Below, one piece after another: positions 1 to 12,140 of a stretch of DNA of 64,000 nt. Location: assembly GCA_963989385.1 (NCBI GenBank), contig OZ022502.1:53561454-53625453 (forward strand). The letters are read 5' to 3'. A program made the position numbers and the translations under genes. Under the pieces are notes generated by a model. The model was not told the DNA's origin. It did not search any database and was given only the letters and a program-made list of their open reading frames with translations. Origin of the DNA: Ctena decussata. Its lineage: Eukaryota; Mollusca; Bivalvia; Lucinida; Lucinidae. Positions within the stretch are counted from its first letter, which is position 1, and each line of letters begins with the position of its first letter.

Positions 1-728
1 CGATAATATTTACTTCAAATTGAACTGGGACCTAATAGGCCTATTCCATGCGAACGTGTACAAGTGTAAGTAGTACAACCGTGTCACCCTCATGACTGCT
101 GTAGTGAATAGACAAGTAGAAAATAGGTCCTTGACAAATTCGCATTTTTGGATTTTCTAATTGAAATTTATATTAAAGAACAAAATTTGTATTGAGGCGA
201 CTACAGAAAGCGCGTGTATGACGTTAATTGTGACGCAACGTCAACGTTATTGCAAACGTCAGTTGGTAACGTCTTCAAATGGCGGCCTCCTCGACAGTGT
301 TTGTCACGGTGAAACATTGACTATCTTGTATCTTTATGACCTTGAAACAGGCTATAAGAATGAATAACCTTTCTTGGATTGGATTTTATCGATGTGGCAA
401 TTCATTCCTATGAAAGAATAATGCATAAAGTATGCTATCGGCAAGCCGGGCGCACCGTATTTCAAGGAGCGCGTAGTGGTACACAGAATTCAAGCTCGTG
501 TGAGCTGTCCCAGCCCATGGGCAAGACAGAATTTTCCAGCACCGCTAAAAATAGAACAAACTCTGTCTCGTTGGTAAGAAAAGATTTTCTATCCCAGGTG
601 AAAAGAATGGCATTTTCTATCCGGTGTGCAAGAAAATACCATACTGAGTAAGTTCGTATAATTACTTGGTTAACCCGAGCAATATCAAGGTATATCTCGG
701 GCTACTTGAAGATAGGTATGATACAGTT
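1..728. other. Unassigned A+T-rich DNA
   Basis: I see no repeat family, hairpin or recognisable coding segment here. Two short open frames (161-367, 379-651) overlap nothing I recognise and look like chance frames. Confidence 0.5.
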
Positions 729-964
729 GAGCCGCGACACCAGAAAACCAACAAAGTGGTTGTGCGCCCAGCACAGACTCGGATCAGCCTGGGCATCCGC
801 CCAGTCCGATCAGACTCTTTGCTGAGCGCTTAAAAGGTAGCTAAGGGTCTAAGCTACCTCCATGCGGACAGCGAAGACTCTGATCAGACTGGGCGGATGC
901 CCAGGCTGATCTGAGTCTGCGCTGGGCGCACAACCACTTTGTTGTTTTTGTCGTGTCACGGCTA
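729..964 (-). mobile_element. Foldback MITE, family A, copy 1
   Basis: The left end reads GAGCCGCGACACCAG and the right end is its reverse complement with small changes. About 95 bp at each end pair with each other, leaving a middle of roughly 50 bp that contains the GGTAGCTTAG-type sequence, here in reverse orientation. There is no coding capacity, so it must be moved in trans. Twelve further copies lie in this window. The last bases of the right end are eroded, so a target-site duplication cannot be read. Confidence 0.85.
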
Positions 965-1246
965 TTTATTGTCTTATGGTAGCCCTAGGAATATCTGGGT
1001 TTTGCTCGGGTACACCAAAACAATTATGTCGAATGCGCCCACTATTTAAGTGAATCATATCGTAATGACCCTAAATATATGGAACAGAAGCCTGGGCTAT
1101 TAAAATGATAGCCCAGCCTGCGTGACTGCACAGTCTGAGCAGGGTCTTCCTGGTTCTCTTGCATAATATCATAACCTCCAACAAAGCATATATACAAAAG
1201 GCGCTGGTCAAACGACATGCTCGTAACCTTTGGCCGTCACCGGTTA
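965..1246. other. Spacer between MITE and pearl-like element
   Basis: Nothing recognised. Confidence 0.4.
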
Positions 1247-2650
1247 TTATCCCCCGCCGAAGGCGGAGGGATATAGTTTTCTCCATGTCCGTCCGTCCGT
1301 CCGTCTGTCCTTCTGTCTGTCCGTCCGTCATTCCGTCCGTCCGTCCGGGGCCATTACTAAGTAACCACTTGACGGAATTTCATGAAACCTAAAATAAATA
1401 TGTATCACTATAATGCGTTGATGCACGTGAAGTTTCATCAGACTGGCTTCAGTAGTGTATGAGTTATTGCCCTTTAATGGACTTGAAATTAATAAAATGA
1501 GTCATAACTAAGTAACCAATTATCAAAACTTTATGAAACTTAAAGTGAATATGTATCACCATATCACGGTTATGCACATTAAGTTTCGCCAGAAGGGCAT
1601 CAGTAATGCATGAGTTATTGCCCTTTAATGGACTTGAAATTAATAAAATGAGTCATAACTAAGTAACCAATAATCAAAACTTCATGAAACTTAAAGTGAA
1701 TATGTATCATCATAAAACGGTTGTGCACATAAAGTTTCGCCAGTAGAGCATCAGTAATGCATGAGTTATTGCCCTTTAATGGACTTGAAATTAATAAAAT
1801 GACTCATAACTAAGTAACCAATGATCAAAACTTCATGAAACTTAAACTGAATATGTATCACCATAACGTGGTTATGCACATAAAGTTTCGTCAGAAGGGC
1901 ATCAGTAATGCATGAGTTATTGCCCTTTAGTGGACTTAAAATTAATAAAATGACTCATAACTAAGTAACCAATGATCAAAACTTCATGAAACTTAAACTG
2001 AATATGTATTACGTAACATGGTTATGCACATAAACTTTCGTCAGAAGGGCATCAGTAGTGCATGAATTATTGCCCTTGAATCAATTTAAGGTTGACAAAT
2101 TCAGCCATAACTAAGTAATCAATGAATAGAAATCTATGAAACCTATACTAAATATGTATCATCATATCACATTGGTGCATCTTATGTTTTGTCAGAATTG
2201 CTTCAGTAAACAATGAGTTATTGCCCTTGAATTGGTTCAAAACAACAAATTGAGTCCGAACTAAGTAACCAATGAATGGAATTGCATGAAACTTAAAATA
2301 ATAATGTATTGTCATGACACAGCAGGGCACATTAAGTTTTGTCATAATCGCTCCAGTAGTTCATGATTTAATGCCCTTGAATGGATTTAAAGTCCACAAA
2401 TTAGTCATAACTAAGGTATCGGTGAACAAAATTTCTTGAAACTGAATTAAAAATGTATCATCATAGTGCAGTAATGCTGAGACAAGTGTTAAGAACAGAT
2501 TCAGCTTATACCTCACGTATCCCAGAGTTATTGTCTTTGATTTTATTTACAATCCACAAGTTCAGCCGTAACTAAGTAACCAGTGAACAAAATTTCATGT
2601 AACTTTAAATAAACCATAAACAAATCAGGACCACTTCGGCGGGGGATATA
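1247..2650 (+). mobile_element. Pearl-like / Helentron-associated-type non-autonomous element 1
   Basis: It begins with a GC-rich subterminal hairpin (CCCCCGCCGAAGGCGGAGGG at 1251). A GTCC/GTCT microsatellite follows (about 1287-1350), then tandem core units with a period of 151 bp. Unit starts marked by a CATAACTAAGTAACC segment fall at 1500, 1651, 1802, 1953 and 2103, and diverged units continue to about 2600. It ends with CACTTCGGCGGGGGATATA, partly complementary to the left hairpin. Hairpin, tetranucleotide run and 150-160-bp core repeats is the architecture described for bivalve pearl-type elements. No coding capacity is seen. The exact termini are approximate. Confidence 0.75.
1287..1350. 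repeat. GTCC-type tetranucleotide microsatellite inside pearl-like element 1
   Basis: Runs of GTCCGTCC with GTCT variants lie directly before the tandem core. The short frames across it (1071-1331 minus, 1159-1392 plus) are products of the repeat. Confidence 0.85.
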
Positions 2651-2770
2651 AATTCACCGAATTTGCTTGTTACATTTGTTTTACTAACACTAGAGTATAC
2701 TTCGATGTAAGTACAGATTGCTGGAATTTTAAACAGTGAAGATCCTGACAGACTATTCATTGTTCATCAT

Positions 2771-3121
2771 TTATCATATGACGTCGCATCTGAGAGTGTA
2801 ATAAAGCCATGCATTAAAAACGATAATCCACTAGTGGGTTAAATATGCAAATTACGTCGTAACGTAATGCGATAACGTCCATAAAACGTCGCGTTTTCTA
2901 ATGGCGAAATCGTGACGTTTTAGTGCAACATTTGCTAATAAAATGCGATTTTCGTGTCATATGATAAATAGAATCTTGCATTCGTGCTCCTATATTATTG
3001 ATTTTATTAAACTCGTTGGGGAAAACCGATAAGATGCTCGGCAAAGCCTCGCATCTTATCATTTTCCCCAACTCGTTAAATAAATTCAATAATACATGAG
3101 CACTCGTGTAAGATCCTCTAT
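2771..3121 (+). mobile_element. Foldback repeat, family B, copy 1
   Basis: It starts with TTATCATATGACGTCGC, passes a CCACTAGTGG palindrome, and ends ATGTAAGATCCTCTAT-like. A strong hairpin lies near 3010-3085: GATAAGATG arms around the tip GCTCGGCAAAGCCTCGC, enclosed by outer arms TTGGGGAAAA/TTTTCCCCAA and GAATTTATTAAACTCG/CGTTTAATAAATTC. Only the 3' half folds on itself. It has no coding capacity. Related copies lie at 6987, 7752, 14854, 19345, 35600 and 48928. Confidence 0.85.
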
Positions 3122-4394
3122 ATCTCCAGCAGTTTCTGCATACATCCTTTGCTGTGTTGTTCAAAGCATCATTAGCTTAACGAAGTCGTCAGCCAATTAT
3201 TCGTTAACTCTTCTAGTATATATACCGAGGGACTTTAAAAACGCACCATTGTATATCATGTTATTTTACCCAGAGTTTGCAATATTGGAAACGTTTGAGC
3301 ACTTGTGCGAGTTAGCATGGTTGAGTTCTTTAAGTCTGCAAACGCTTACAGACAGTGTGCAATTGTGCATAGAAATTTCGAGAATGGAAATTTGGTTACT
3401 TTTTCGCATTAAATTTTAACGAATTCACATTTTGTCGAATTTTAATGTTTATGCATCTGAATGAATACCACACACTGTAAAAACAATGAAAAATGGCAAA
3501 GATCCTTGAAAAAGTGTATTATCGATGTTCGAAAATTGGATTTTTTAAAAGAAATAAGGTACAGCTCAAAATTTGGAGATGCCCGACTTAAAAGCCGACA
3601 AATTGATTGTATACCTACCCAGGTCATGAGAGTATGTCTTAATGTACCAGTTCCAAGCAAATTTGAATAATTATTCAATTGTCCGTTACCTTCACTTCCG
3701 GTTTTTGTGCAAAAAGTTTGAATCTTTGCAAAATGACGTTGAAAAAAAAAGAAATGTAACCGGTAAAAAGAGAATACAAAGCATGAACAATGAATAATCT
3801 CTGATTTTTCTGCCATTGAAATCTGATCATCAGTTACGAAATTGCAGCAAACTGAAAATCACGTTTCAATCATCATTGTTTTAATGCGAATTTATCTCCC
3901 TTTAGGAATATTCTAAAGCCAAACTTTGCATTCATTTTGAAAGCTTGTGTTCCCGGTTAAAATTGGAATACACCAAAATTACAATAGTTGATGGCTGTAT
4001 GAAATAAAAATTCATTTTTCTAGCATATCCAAAGCTACAAATTGGTGCGTTTCTAAAGTCTCTCAGTATATAAAATCAAGTGTGCTTATAGTTTTTTGTT
4101 AAAAAAAAAATGAGAGGAACCTTTGCAATTTAAAAGCGCCTCACATTTTTCGGCAAGAATGGTATTGATTTTGCGTTTGAAACTTTGAAACGACGTCGTT
4201 TGTTTTTTGCGGCCGGGCCAAGATAGTAAAATCAAAATGCTCGAAATTGAAGTGTAGTTTTTGTAACTGCTTCATGAATCTGAATATGTAGGTTAAGTCC
4301 GCTAATTGTGTAAGACAGGGTACTCTTAAAGCCTGAAAAATGACGGCCACCCTGGAAACGCCAAAAACAACAGATACAACCTTCCTTGAAAATT
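3122..4394. other. Unassigned A+T-rich DNA
   Basis: No repeat family recognised. A 124-codon minus-strand frame (3442-3816) is rich in Phe, Ser and Cys, has no domain I know and is antisense to another short frame, so it is probably chance. Confidence 0.45.
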
Positions 4395-4600
4395 GAGCTG
4401 CGACACGAGAAAACCAACAATGCGGCTGTGCGCTCAGCGCAGACTCAGTTCAGCCTGGGCATCCGCATGGAGGTAGCTTAGACCCTAAGCTACCCTTTGA
4501 GCACTTAACGAAGAGTCTGATCAGACTGGGCGGATGCCAAAGCTGATCTGAGTCTGTGCTGGGCGCACAGTCACATTGTTGGTTTTGTCGTGTCGCGGCT
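4395..4600 (+). mobile_element. Foldback MITE, family A, copy 2 (internally deleted)
   Basis: The ends are GAGCTGCGACACGAG and its complement. About 30 bp of the left arm is missing: the CATCCGC of the arm is joined directly to the ATGGAGGTAG middle. AAATT lies at both edges (4390-4394 and 4601-4605), fitting a short A/T target duplication with the last C of the element lost. Confidence 0.85.
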
Positions 4601-4745
4601 AAATTATGTGGGAAAAGCATAGCTCGAAACTGTACGATAATGACAGGAGTCGTGACAGAGTACCGCCTTGGAACGATTAGTGTATTTATCACGCATCTAC
4701 TGCAAAATTCCACCTGATAACAGGGGTAGAATAACATAATGTGAT

Positions 4746-5881
4746 ATCATGTCACTGTAAAACTGCGCTTGCGCGAATGTTATCAGGCCATTCCTTTAGA
4801 AGCGATCTCTGAAGACGATTGGCTGTATACTGACGTTGGCCGTGATAGCAGCTTTCGATTGGTCGAATGACGTCACCGACTTACGTCATAACGCATTCGC
4901 GACGTCAGCAAGTTCGAACAAAAGTACGTTTGCTTTTTCTTTAAACTTTAAAACCTACTAATGGTGCATGATAAATAGAAAACCATGTAAGTGTCTTTTA
5001 ATATCAAGTATATCAGCCTCGACCAGAAACACGTCAAGCAACACGTCGGCAAGCCTCGCCACTCCGCTGGTTCTGGTCCCGCCTGATAAACATGATATCA
5101 AAAGACACTAATCTCTATGTAGCTGGTGGCAAATTCTCGGTAGGCATAGCCTTGATTTATTTTCCTGACTGGAAGACCTATGGTTTACACGACAAGGTAG
5201 TTACAATTCATGCCTGTATACAATTGGTATGAAATCAGGATTAATAAAAATGTTTATGATGATTATGATAATTAATAATAAATATATCAGTGCGCACCGT
5301 TTTATTTGCGTCTAATCAACAACGCCCAATAACAGACATCCTGTGGTTCTGTACACATACATGTACGCGTTTGGTCGTGACTCTGCTTGTATTTACTTCA
5401 AAAGCCCCTTTGCTCTAGAAGGGGTTATACGTCATGAAATATTTTGTTGCAAGCTTTTCCCTATATTTTCAATACCTCTACGGAGAGCAAAACAAGGCTA
5501 AAAATATTTATATTCGGGTGCTACTTACGTGCCCGAAAAATGTTAAGCCCACAAGTTTTTACGACGTCACAGAAACGGAATTATTTGTGTTTGAGAATTC
5601 ATCTCGTAAAAAACGTCAAAGCATCACATTTTCACATCACCGAAATAGGAAATATTTGTTTTATGCTCAAGAGAAAGTCATTGAGTGATCCACAAAGTAC
5701 AATAGACTGAAGTTTCAATGATATATTGTTGGCCGAGAAAACTTAAGATTTTGATTTGTCCTATTTCACCTAAATATTTAACATACTATCACAGTCTGCA
5801 ATAACCCATGTTTATATTATTATTACCATGTTTATATTATTATTATTTTATCATATGACGTCGCATCTGAGAGTGTAATAA
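4746..5881 (+). repeat. Tandem duplication, unit 1 (1,136 bp)
   Basis: This unit is repeated immediately downstream with an offset of exactly 1,136 bp, and I found no difference in the parts I aligned by eye. The unit carries a diverged foldback hairpin near 5000-5110: TGATATCAAAAGACAC arms around a GTCGGCAAGCCTCGCC tip. It ends in the first 25 or so bases of a family B element (TCATATGACGTCGCATC at 5850-5866). The short frames at 5434 and 5444 recur identically in unit 2 and show no known domain. Confidence 0.95.
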
Positions 5882-7017
5882 ATCATGTCACTGTAAAACT
5901 GCGCTTGCGCGAATGTTATCAGGCCATTCCTTTAGAAGCGATCTCTGAAGACGATTGGCTGTATACTGACGTTGGCCGTGATAGCAGCTTTCGATTGGTC
6001 GAATGACGTCACCGACTTACGTCATAACGCATTCGCGACGTCAGCAAGTTCGAACAAAAGTACGTTTGCTTTTTCTTTAAACTTTAAAACCTACTAATGG
6101 TGCATGATAAATAGAAAACCATGTAAGTGTCTTTTAATATCAAGTATATCAGCCTCGACCAGAAACACGTCAAGCAACACGTCGGCAAGCCTCGCCACTC
6201 CGCTGGTTCTGGTCCCGCCTGATAAACATGATATCAAAAGACACTAATCTCTATGTAGCTGGTGGCAAATTCTCGGTAGGCATAGCCTTGATTTATTTTC
6301 CTGACTGGAAGACCTATGGTTTACACGACAAGGTAGTTACAATTCATGCCTGTATACAATTGGTATGAAATCAGGATTAATAAAAATGTTTATGATGATT
6401 ATGATAATTAATAATAAATATATCAGTGCGCACCGTTTTATTTGCGTCTAATCAACAACGCCCAATAACAGACATCCTGTGGTTCTGTACACATACATGT
6501 ACGCGTTTGGTCGTGACTCTGCTTGTATTTACTTCAAAAGCCCCTTTGCTCTAGAAGGGGTTATACGTCATGAAATATTTTGTTGCAAGCTTTTCCCTAT
6601 ATTTTCAATACCTCTACGGAGAGCAAAACAAGGCTAAAAATATTTATATTCGGGTGCTACTTACGTGCCCGAAAAATGTTAAGCCCACAAGTTTTTACGA
6701 CGTCACAGAAACGGAATTATTTGTGTTTGAGAATTCATCTCGTAAAAAACGTCAAAGCATCACATTTTCACATCACCGAAATAGGAAATATTTGTTTTAT
6801 GCTCAAGAGAAAGTCATTGAGTGATCCACAAAGTACAATAGACTGAAGTTTCAATGATATATTGTTGGCCGAGAAAACTTAAGATTTTGATTTGTCCTAT
6901 TTCACCTAAATATTTAACATACTATCACAGTCTGCAATAACCCATGTTTATATTATTATTACCATGTTTATATTATTATTATTTTATCATATGACGTCGC
7001 ATCTGAGAGTGTAATAA
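5882..7017 (+). repeat. Tandem duplication, unit 2 (1,136 bp)
   Basis: This is the second, apparently identical unit. Its right edge runs straight into a longer family B element (GTAATAAAGCCATGC), whereas unit 1 is cut off at GTAATAAA. The right breakpoint of the duplication therefore lies inside a family B repeat. Confidence 0.95.
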
Positions 7018-7716
7018 AGCCATGCATTAAATTCGATATTCTAATGCACTTATGTATGTAACGCGACGTCTGTTTGGATAACGTCAAAAATGTGCGACAG
7101 TATATCCTGCGATATACTGTCGGAAACCCGACGTCATTACATAACGTCGCTTCTCATTGGTTTACGTCTGGTTTTACGTCGCTGAAAGCGTTTGCTATGG
7201 GTGCAAAGTAGCACACTTTTAAAGGTGAAAATGTGAAAAGTGCATTAGAATGGGGATAACTGTATTGAAAATTGTCATTTGGGGAGGTAAATCGTCGGTT
7301 TTATGGTCTCAAATTGCGTTTTACGGCTCCGCCAGCGCGTCGCCGTAAAACGAAATTTTCGACCATAAAACCGACGATTTACCTCCCAACTGACAATTTT
7401 GAGTACAGTTATCCCCTAAATCAACTAGTGGATTAAATATACAAATTACGTCGTAACGCTATGCGTTGACGTCCATAAAATGTCGCATTTTCTAATGGCG
7501 AAATTGTAACGTTTTAGTGCAAAATTTGCTCATAAAATGCAATTTTAGTGTCACATGATAAATAGAATCTTTCATTCGTGCTCCTGTATTATTGAATTTA
7601 TTAAACTCGTCGGGGGAAAACCGATCAGATGCTCAGCATAGCCTCGCATCTTATCTTTTCCCCCAACTCGTTTAATAAATTCAATAATACATGAGCACTC
7701 ATGTAAGATCCTCTTT
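6987..7716 (+). mobile_element. Family B foldback, copy 2, split by another foldback element
   Basis: The first 40 or so bases (6987-7029) and the part from CTAGTGGATTAAAT (7423) to TGTAAGATCCTCT (7716) match the family B consensus. They are separated by about 390 bp of foreign sequence at 7030-7417. The hairpin tip here is GCTCAGCATAGCCTCGC, slightly changed. Confidence 0.75.
7030..7417. mobile_element. Double-hairpin foldback insert within family B copy 2
   Basis: There are two nested self-complementary structures. A short pair, TCTAATGCACTT (about 7038) with AAGTGCATTAGA (about 7239), precedes a nearly perfect long hairpin. Its stem starts GGGGATAACTG at 7252, passes GGGGAGGTAAATCGTCGG, and returns with CCGACGATTTACCTCCC to CAGTTATCCCC at 7416. 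The stems are about 75 nt around a CGCCAGCGCGTCG-type loop. No coding capacity. Confidence 0.75.
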
Positions 7717-7751
7717 ATAACTATTTTCTATGTGTAAAAGGCATAAGTCAA

Positions 7752-8048
7752 TTTATCATATGACGTCGCTATTATTCAGTGGATAACGTCCGGTCATAAA
7801 AATCGTATGACCACACGTGTAATAACACCTTGGCGCGAACATGTAACGTCATGGACAACGTCCATGTCAACAATGCATTTCCTTGTTGAAATAATGTTCA
7901 GTTTGAAGGCGTTAAAATCCCATTTTAAAGGGTCATATGATAAACAGAATCTTGCACTTGTGGTCATTTCATATGAAATCTATGAAACTCGCCGAAGGCT
8001 CGTTTCATAAATTTCATATGAAATGGCCACTCGTGTAAGATCCTCTAT
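7752..8048 (+). mobile_element. Family B-like foldback, copy 3 (diverged arms)
   Basis: It shares the start TTATCATATGACGTCGC and the end CTCGTGTAAGATCCTC with family B, but its hairpin arms differ (CATTTCATATGAAAT and ATGAAACTCG). The tip is ACTCGCCGAAGGCTCGT. The short frame at 7807-8010 lies within the element and is not a gene. Confidence 0.75.
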
Positions 8049-9162
8049 TTTCAACCAGCTACGCAAGGATAATATAGAAGTGACACAGCAGCTAAACATG
8101 ACAAAAAGTGTAATAAATGTCGCAATATAGACATCACACTAGTTTTTCGACCATAATATATGCGACAGTAACTATAATTATATGAGAGAAAATGACATAT
8201 TCTAAATCACCATTATGCAGGATTAACATTTTATCATATTTCTCTTTCTATTTTTATTTCATTGTTTTTCTATTCTATTTCGTTTTTCTATCTTTGGAAA
8301 AAATGACAGTGTATTAGTTGTAGTTTTATTCTTTATAATGCATGAAACTACAACTAATAATCTGAGTACACCTTCTGTTTTACAAAAAAAAATGTGTATA
8401 GTAGGGTGAGTGACTATATTCCATTACTTCATATCTGACTGTATCTTCTAGGTTCTTCGGGATAATATCACGACATTGTTCAGGTACTAAGTACGAGTAG
8501 GAAAGACAATATGACGTATTTGCCCTTATTAGAATTTAGCGCTAGCTCCTTTCCCTTCATTTTTTTTTATTTTTTTTTTATGAAATTTCACATATGTTTT
8601 TATCTTAATGAGGCTATATGTCATGAAAAGGAAGTACTACTGCTGATCTCTGTAAGTCGTTAATGCATTGGCTATGGCTCCTTAACTGATTAGATTATTT
8701 TCATTATTGTTATAGATCTATATTTATTTGAATGAGACGTCTTCTATGTTACGCTTTAATCCATTGAACATTATATATCTCAAGAATAAGCAACGCATTC
8801 CTCGGCCTCTAAATTTATGAGTTACCCTGTCTCTGCAAAAGCTCAAGGCTACAGCACCTTAACACTTTTTTGACCACTGGACCTGTCCATCCTTATTATT
8901 AGGATAGGTCTATTTCTAATTTTATACCTTTCTGGTGAATGTTTTTGCCTAGAAATTCCTGTAAGCAAACAGTGTTGACCCTGTTCAGGCGCTGCGTTCT
9001 GCGGCGTCTGAACTGGGTTTGCAATGTTTGCATGTATATACACCTAAAACAGGCTTCCAATCTAAAAAAAGGTTAATCTAATGGAATATTCAATATACTA
9101 CTCAAAAGAAGTTTTGAATCCCCTTAATTTTTACTATAGAGCTAATGCAAAACAGTCATATT
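8049..9162. other. Unassigned A+T-rich DNA
   Basis: There is an A+T-rich stretch with T runs (8560-8580). No family recognised. A short frame at 8849-9043 has no known domain. Confidence 0.4.
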
Positions 9163-10374
9163 AAGGGCCCCGCCAGACGAAGTCTGCGGAGGCCCTATAG
9201 TAATCACCTTGTCCGTCCGTCTGCTCGTCCGTATGTCCGTCTGTATGTCCGTCTGACCGTCCGTCAGCTTTTCGTGTCCGGTCCATAACTCTGAAACCTT
9301 TTGAGATATTTTCTCGAAACTTTGTACAAATATAAAGCAACATCAGTCAATGTGCAGAGAACAAGAACCATAACTCCACCTACTTTTTTTACAGAATTAT
9401 GCCCCTTTGTAATTTTAAGTATAGAAGTCGGGTCCGGTCTATAACTCTGAAACCGTTTGAGATATTTTTTTCAAACTTTGTACAAATATAAAGCATTATC
9501 AGACGATATGCAGAGAATAAGAACCATAACTCCACCTACTTTTTTTTACAGAATTATGCCTCTTTGTAATTTTAAGTATGGAAATCGTGTCCGGTCCACA
9601 ACTCTGAAACCATGTGAGATATTTTCTCGAAACTTTGTACAAATACAAAGAATCATCAGACAATGTGCAGAGAACAGAACCATAAATCCATCTACATATT
9701 TACAGCATTATGCCCCTTTGTAATTTTAAGTATGGAAGTCGTGTCTGGTCCATAACTCTGAAACCGTTTGAAATATTTTCTTGAAACTTTGTTCAAAAAC
9801 AAAGAATCATCAGACATTGTGCAGAGAACAAGAACCATAACTCCATCAACATTTTTAAAGAAGTATGCCCCTTTGTAATTTTAAGTATGAAAATCGTGTC
9901 TGGTCCATAACTCTGAAACCGTATGAGATATTTCTTGAAACTTTGTACAAATATAAATCATCATCAGTCAATGTGCAGAGAACAAGAACCATAACTCCAC
10001 CTACATTTTTTTCAGAATTATGCCCCTTTGTAATTTTAAGTATGGAAATTGTATCTGGTCCTTAACTCTGAAACCGTTTGAGATATTTTCTCGAAACTTC
10101 GTACAAATACAAAGCATCATCAGACAATGTGCAGAGAACAAGAACAATAACTCCAACTACATTTTTACAGAATTATGCCCCTTTGTAATTTTAGGTATGG
10201 AAATCAGCTCACTCCATAACTCTGAAACTGTTTAAGATATTTTCTAAAAACTTGGTACAATTATAAAGCATCATCAGACGAGTCTACAACTTTAAATGTT
10301 TTATTTCTATTTCCAGTTGGTGACATATGGCTTAAATGCTATCAATGGTCCCATATAAAGGCGGGGCCCTATTA
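9163..10374 (+). mobile_element. Pearl-like / Helentron-associated-type element 2
   Basis: It begins AAGGGCCCCGCCAGACGAAG with a subterminal hairpin (AGACGAAGTCT), followed by GTCCGTCY runs (9208-9265). Seven core units of 154-157 bp follow, starting at about 9275, 9432, 9589, 9743, 9898, 10053 and 10208, each with TCCATAACTCTGAAACCG. It ends AAGGCGGGGCCCTATTAG, complementary to the left end. The layout matches element 1 but the core sequence is different. Frames at 9457, 9865 and 10020 are the same core read in register and are not genes. Confidence 0.8.
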
Positions 10375-10554
10375 GTTAACATGTTTCTAGTTCACCTATG
10401 TAAAAGTCATATGACTAGAAATGAAACACATGGTTATATTGTATGATCCACAGACTTATGTTTCGGTATTATAAATGTATTCGGTTCTGTCCGTCTTGGT
10501 AGAAATTGATTTTTAAGGGTAAAAGCTTTTTCAAGATGATACATGTATTTCCGT

Positions 10555-10895
10555 ATGAGGTTGGGCCTGTAAAATCGATTTAAGCCCCCCAGTAATTCAT
10601 TGCTGACCGTTCCAAGGCGGTAGTTCTGTTGTGGTTCTCTGTTGCCTGTTTTTGGTGTCAGAGTTTCTGTGATGTTTTACCTTATGTATGTTCTTATTAT
10701 TTTGGGTTCGGTTTGGGTTGCTGAGTGGCCACCTTTTGGGAACAAGCTGCTCACTCGGTTGGCCATATGTTCTCTGTATCTTGATTATTTGTAATCTTAG
10801 TTGTTTCCAACTATGGTTTGAGGGCTGGATTTGGATTTTGATTGTTTCAGTTCCTGGTCTTTGCATACTTTTTACTTTTGTTAAGAGCCAATTTT
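10555..10895 (+). repeat. Interspersed repeat family D, copy 1
   Basis: It contains GGTTGGGCCTGTAAAAYC, TTAAGCCCCCCAGTAAT, CTGACCGTTCCAAGGCGGTA and GGGAACAAGCTGCTCACTCG. The same order is found at 29515-30625 and, reversed, at 36820-37245. I could not assign it to a class: no terminal repeats or coding segments were found. Confidence 0.65.
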
Positions 10896-12138
10896 ACTAG
10901 TCAGTCAGAAACTTGTTGCTATCCCGACGGGGGTCAGTTTTGTCTTCAACTTTGTCAGGTGTTCAAAGAGACATAAATTAGTCAGTAACAGAAACTAGAA
11001 AGCATAAAACAAAACAGAGGCATGCCTTTCTTGCACACCTCTTGGAAATTAGTTAAGCATTATGTCTGTAGAAAAATATATGGTGATGCAATACATCTTT
11101 TGAGTAGTATATTTTCTATATATTTATTCAGCTTAAGAAGAAGACATATTTGAAAAAAAACGACAACTCCTGATTAAATTTATAATTTACGAGCTATTGC
11201 CCTTGCCTTGTCTTTCATGTTTGGGCTATAGATCCTTAAGAAAACAAAGAAAAAAAGAGAAAAAGAAAGAAAGAAACGGGACTTTGCCGCTGATCACACA
11301 ATTTAATGTTTTCAGATAGATGAAGTACCCTAAATGTTACATATTCTTTATTTCACTGGTGTTATCTAGATCATGTCAGTGCCCATGCTCACAAAATGGT
11401 TACCAGACAAAAAGCAAACTTTAAGTTACTTGTTACATTGGAGCCCTAAAACCTTATAAAGAACGCCAGATATGCTGCGAAACGTATTCGGGGAGCAAAC
11501 AATGCCTCGTATATATGTTTCTGGGCGGCATATGCAGTTCAGAATGGAAGAGATGGCGTATTAGACAATTACCAATCCACAAATCTCACCCACCTCCAAA
11601 CAGGACGTCCTATGAAGTCGGCAAAATGAAAGTCAGAGAATTGGTATGTAGTGATCCCAGACTGTCGCTCAAACATATTTGGTCTAATTGGGCTAAACAG
11701 TAAATCGGTAAGAACCATCTTACTTGACGGTCTGGGCATGCGTAAGACTTCAGCGAAGTTGGTGCTGAAAAACAGGTATCTATGAAATAAATTCTGCAGA
11801 AAGATCCTCTGGAAGCCAGGAACACATCAAAGAAGCCAAAAAGGCAGACTCGGTTAAATTGAGTCCGTTCAAGTGCAATTATGTTGCAACATCGCCTACG
11901 CCCCCAGCAGCGATTTCAGCGGAACTCTATTTTCAAACCGACACAGAATGAACCAATGTTCCCAAAGGATCAGATAAAATAAACTTGTAACCGGCACTAT
12001 GATGATATAAGTGGAGAATTTTACGACCGCCACACTGCACAACAGCAGGATTCTCTTTTCTAATTTGAGTTTTTTCCCCAATTAATAGATAAAGGCAGTT
12101 AGAGTGGCGTGATCGTGGCATACACCCTTTCTTGAAAA
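10896..12138. other. Unassigned DNA
   Basis: No repeat family or gene recognised. It includes an AAGAAA-rich run at about 11240-11275 and small unrecognised frames (11515-11703, 11896-12121). Confidence 0.4.
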
Positions 12139-12140
12139 TA

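Noticed and set aside
5434..6846. Two pairs of identical small proteins
   Set aside because: Identity follows from the perfect 1,136-bp duplication; two overlapping frames are open equally and neither has a domain.
9457..10235. Series of similar small proteins
   Set aside because: They are the 155-bp core of the pearl-like element read repeatedly; the similarity comes from the tandem DNA.
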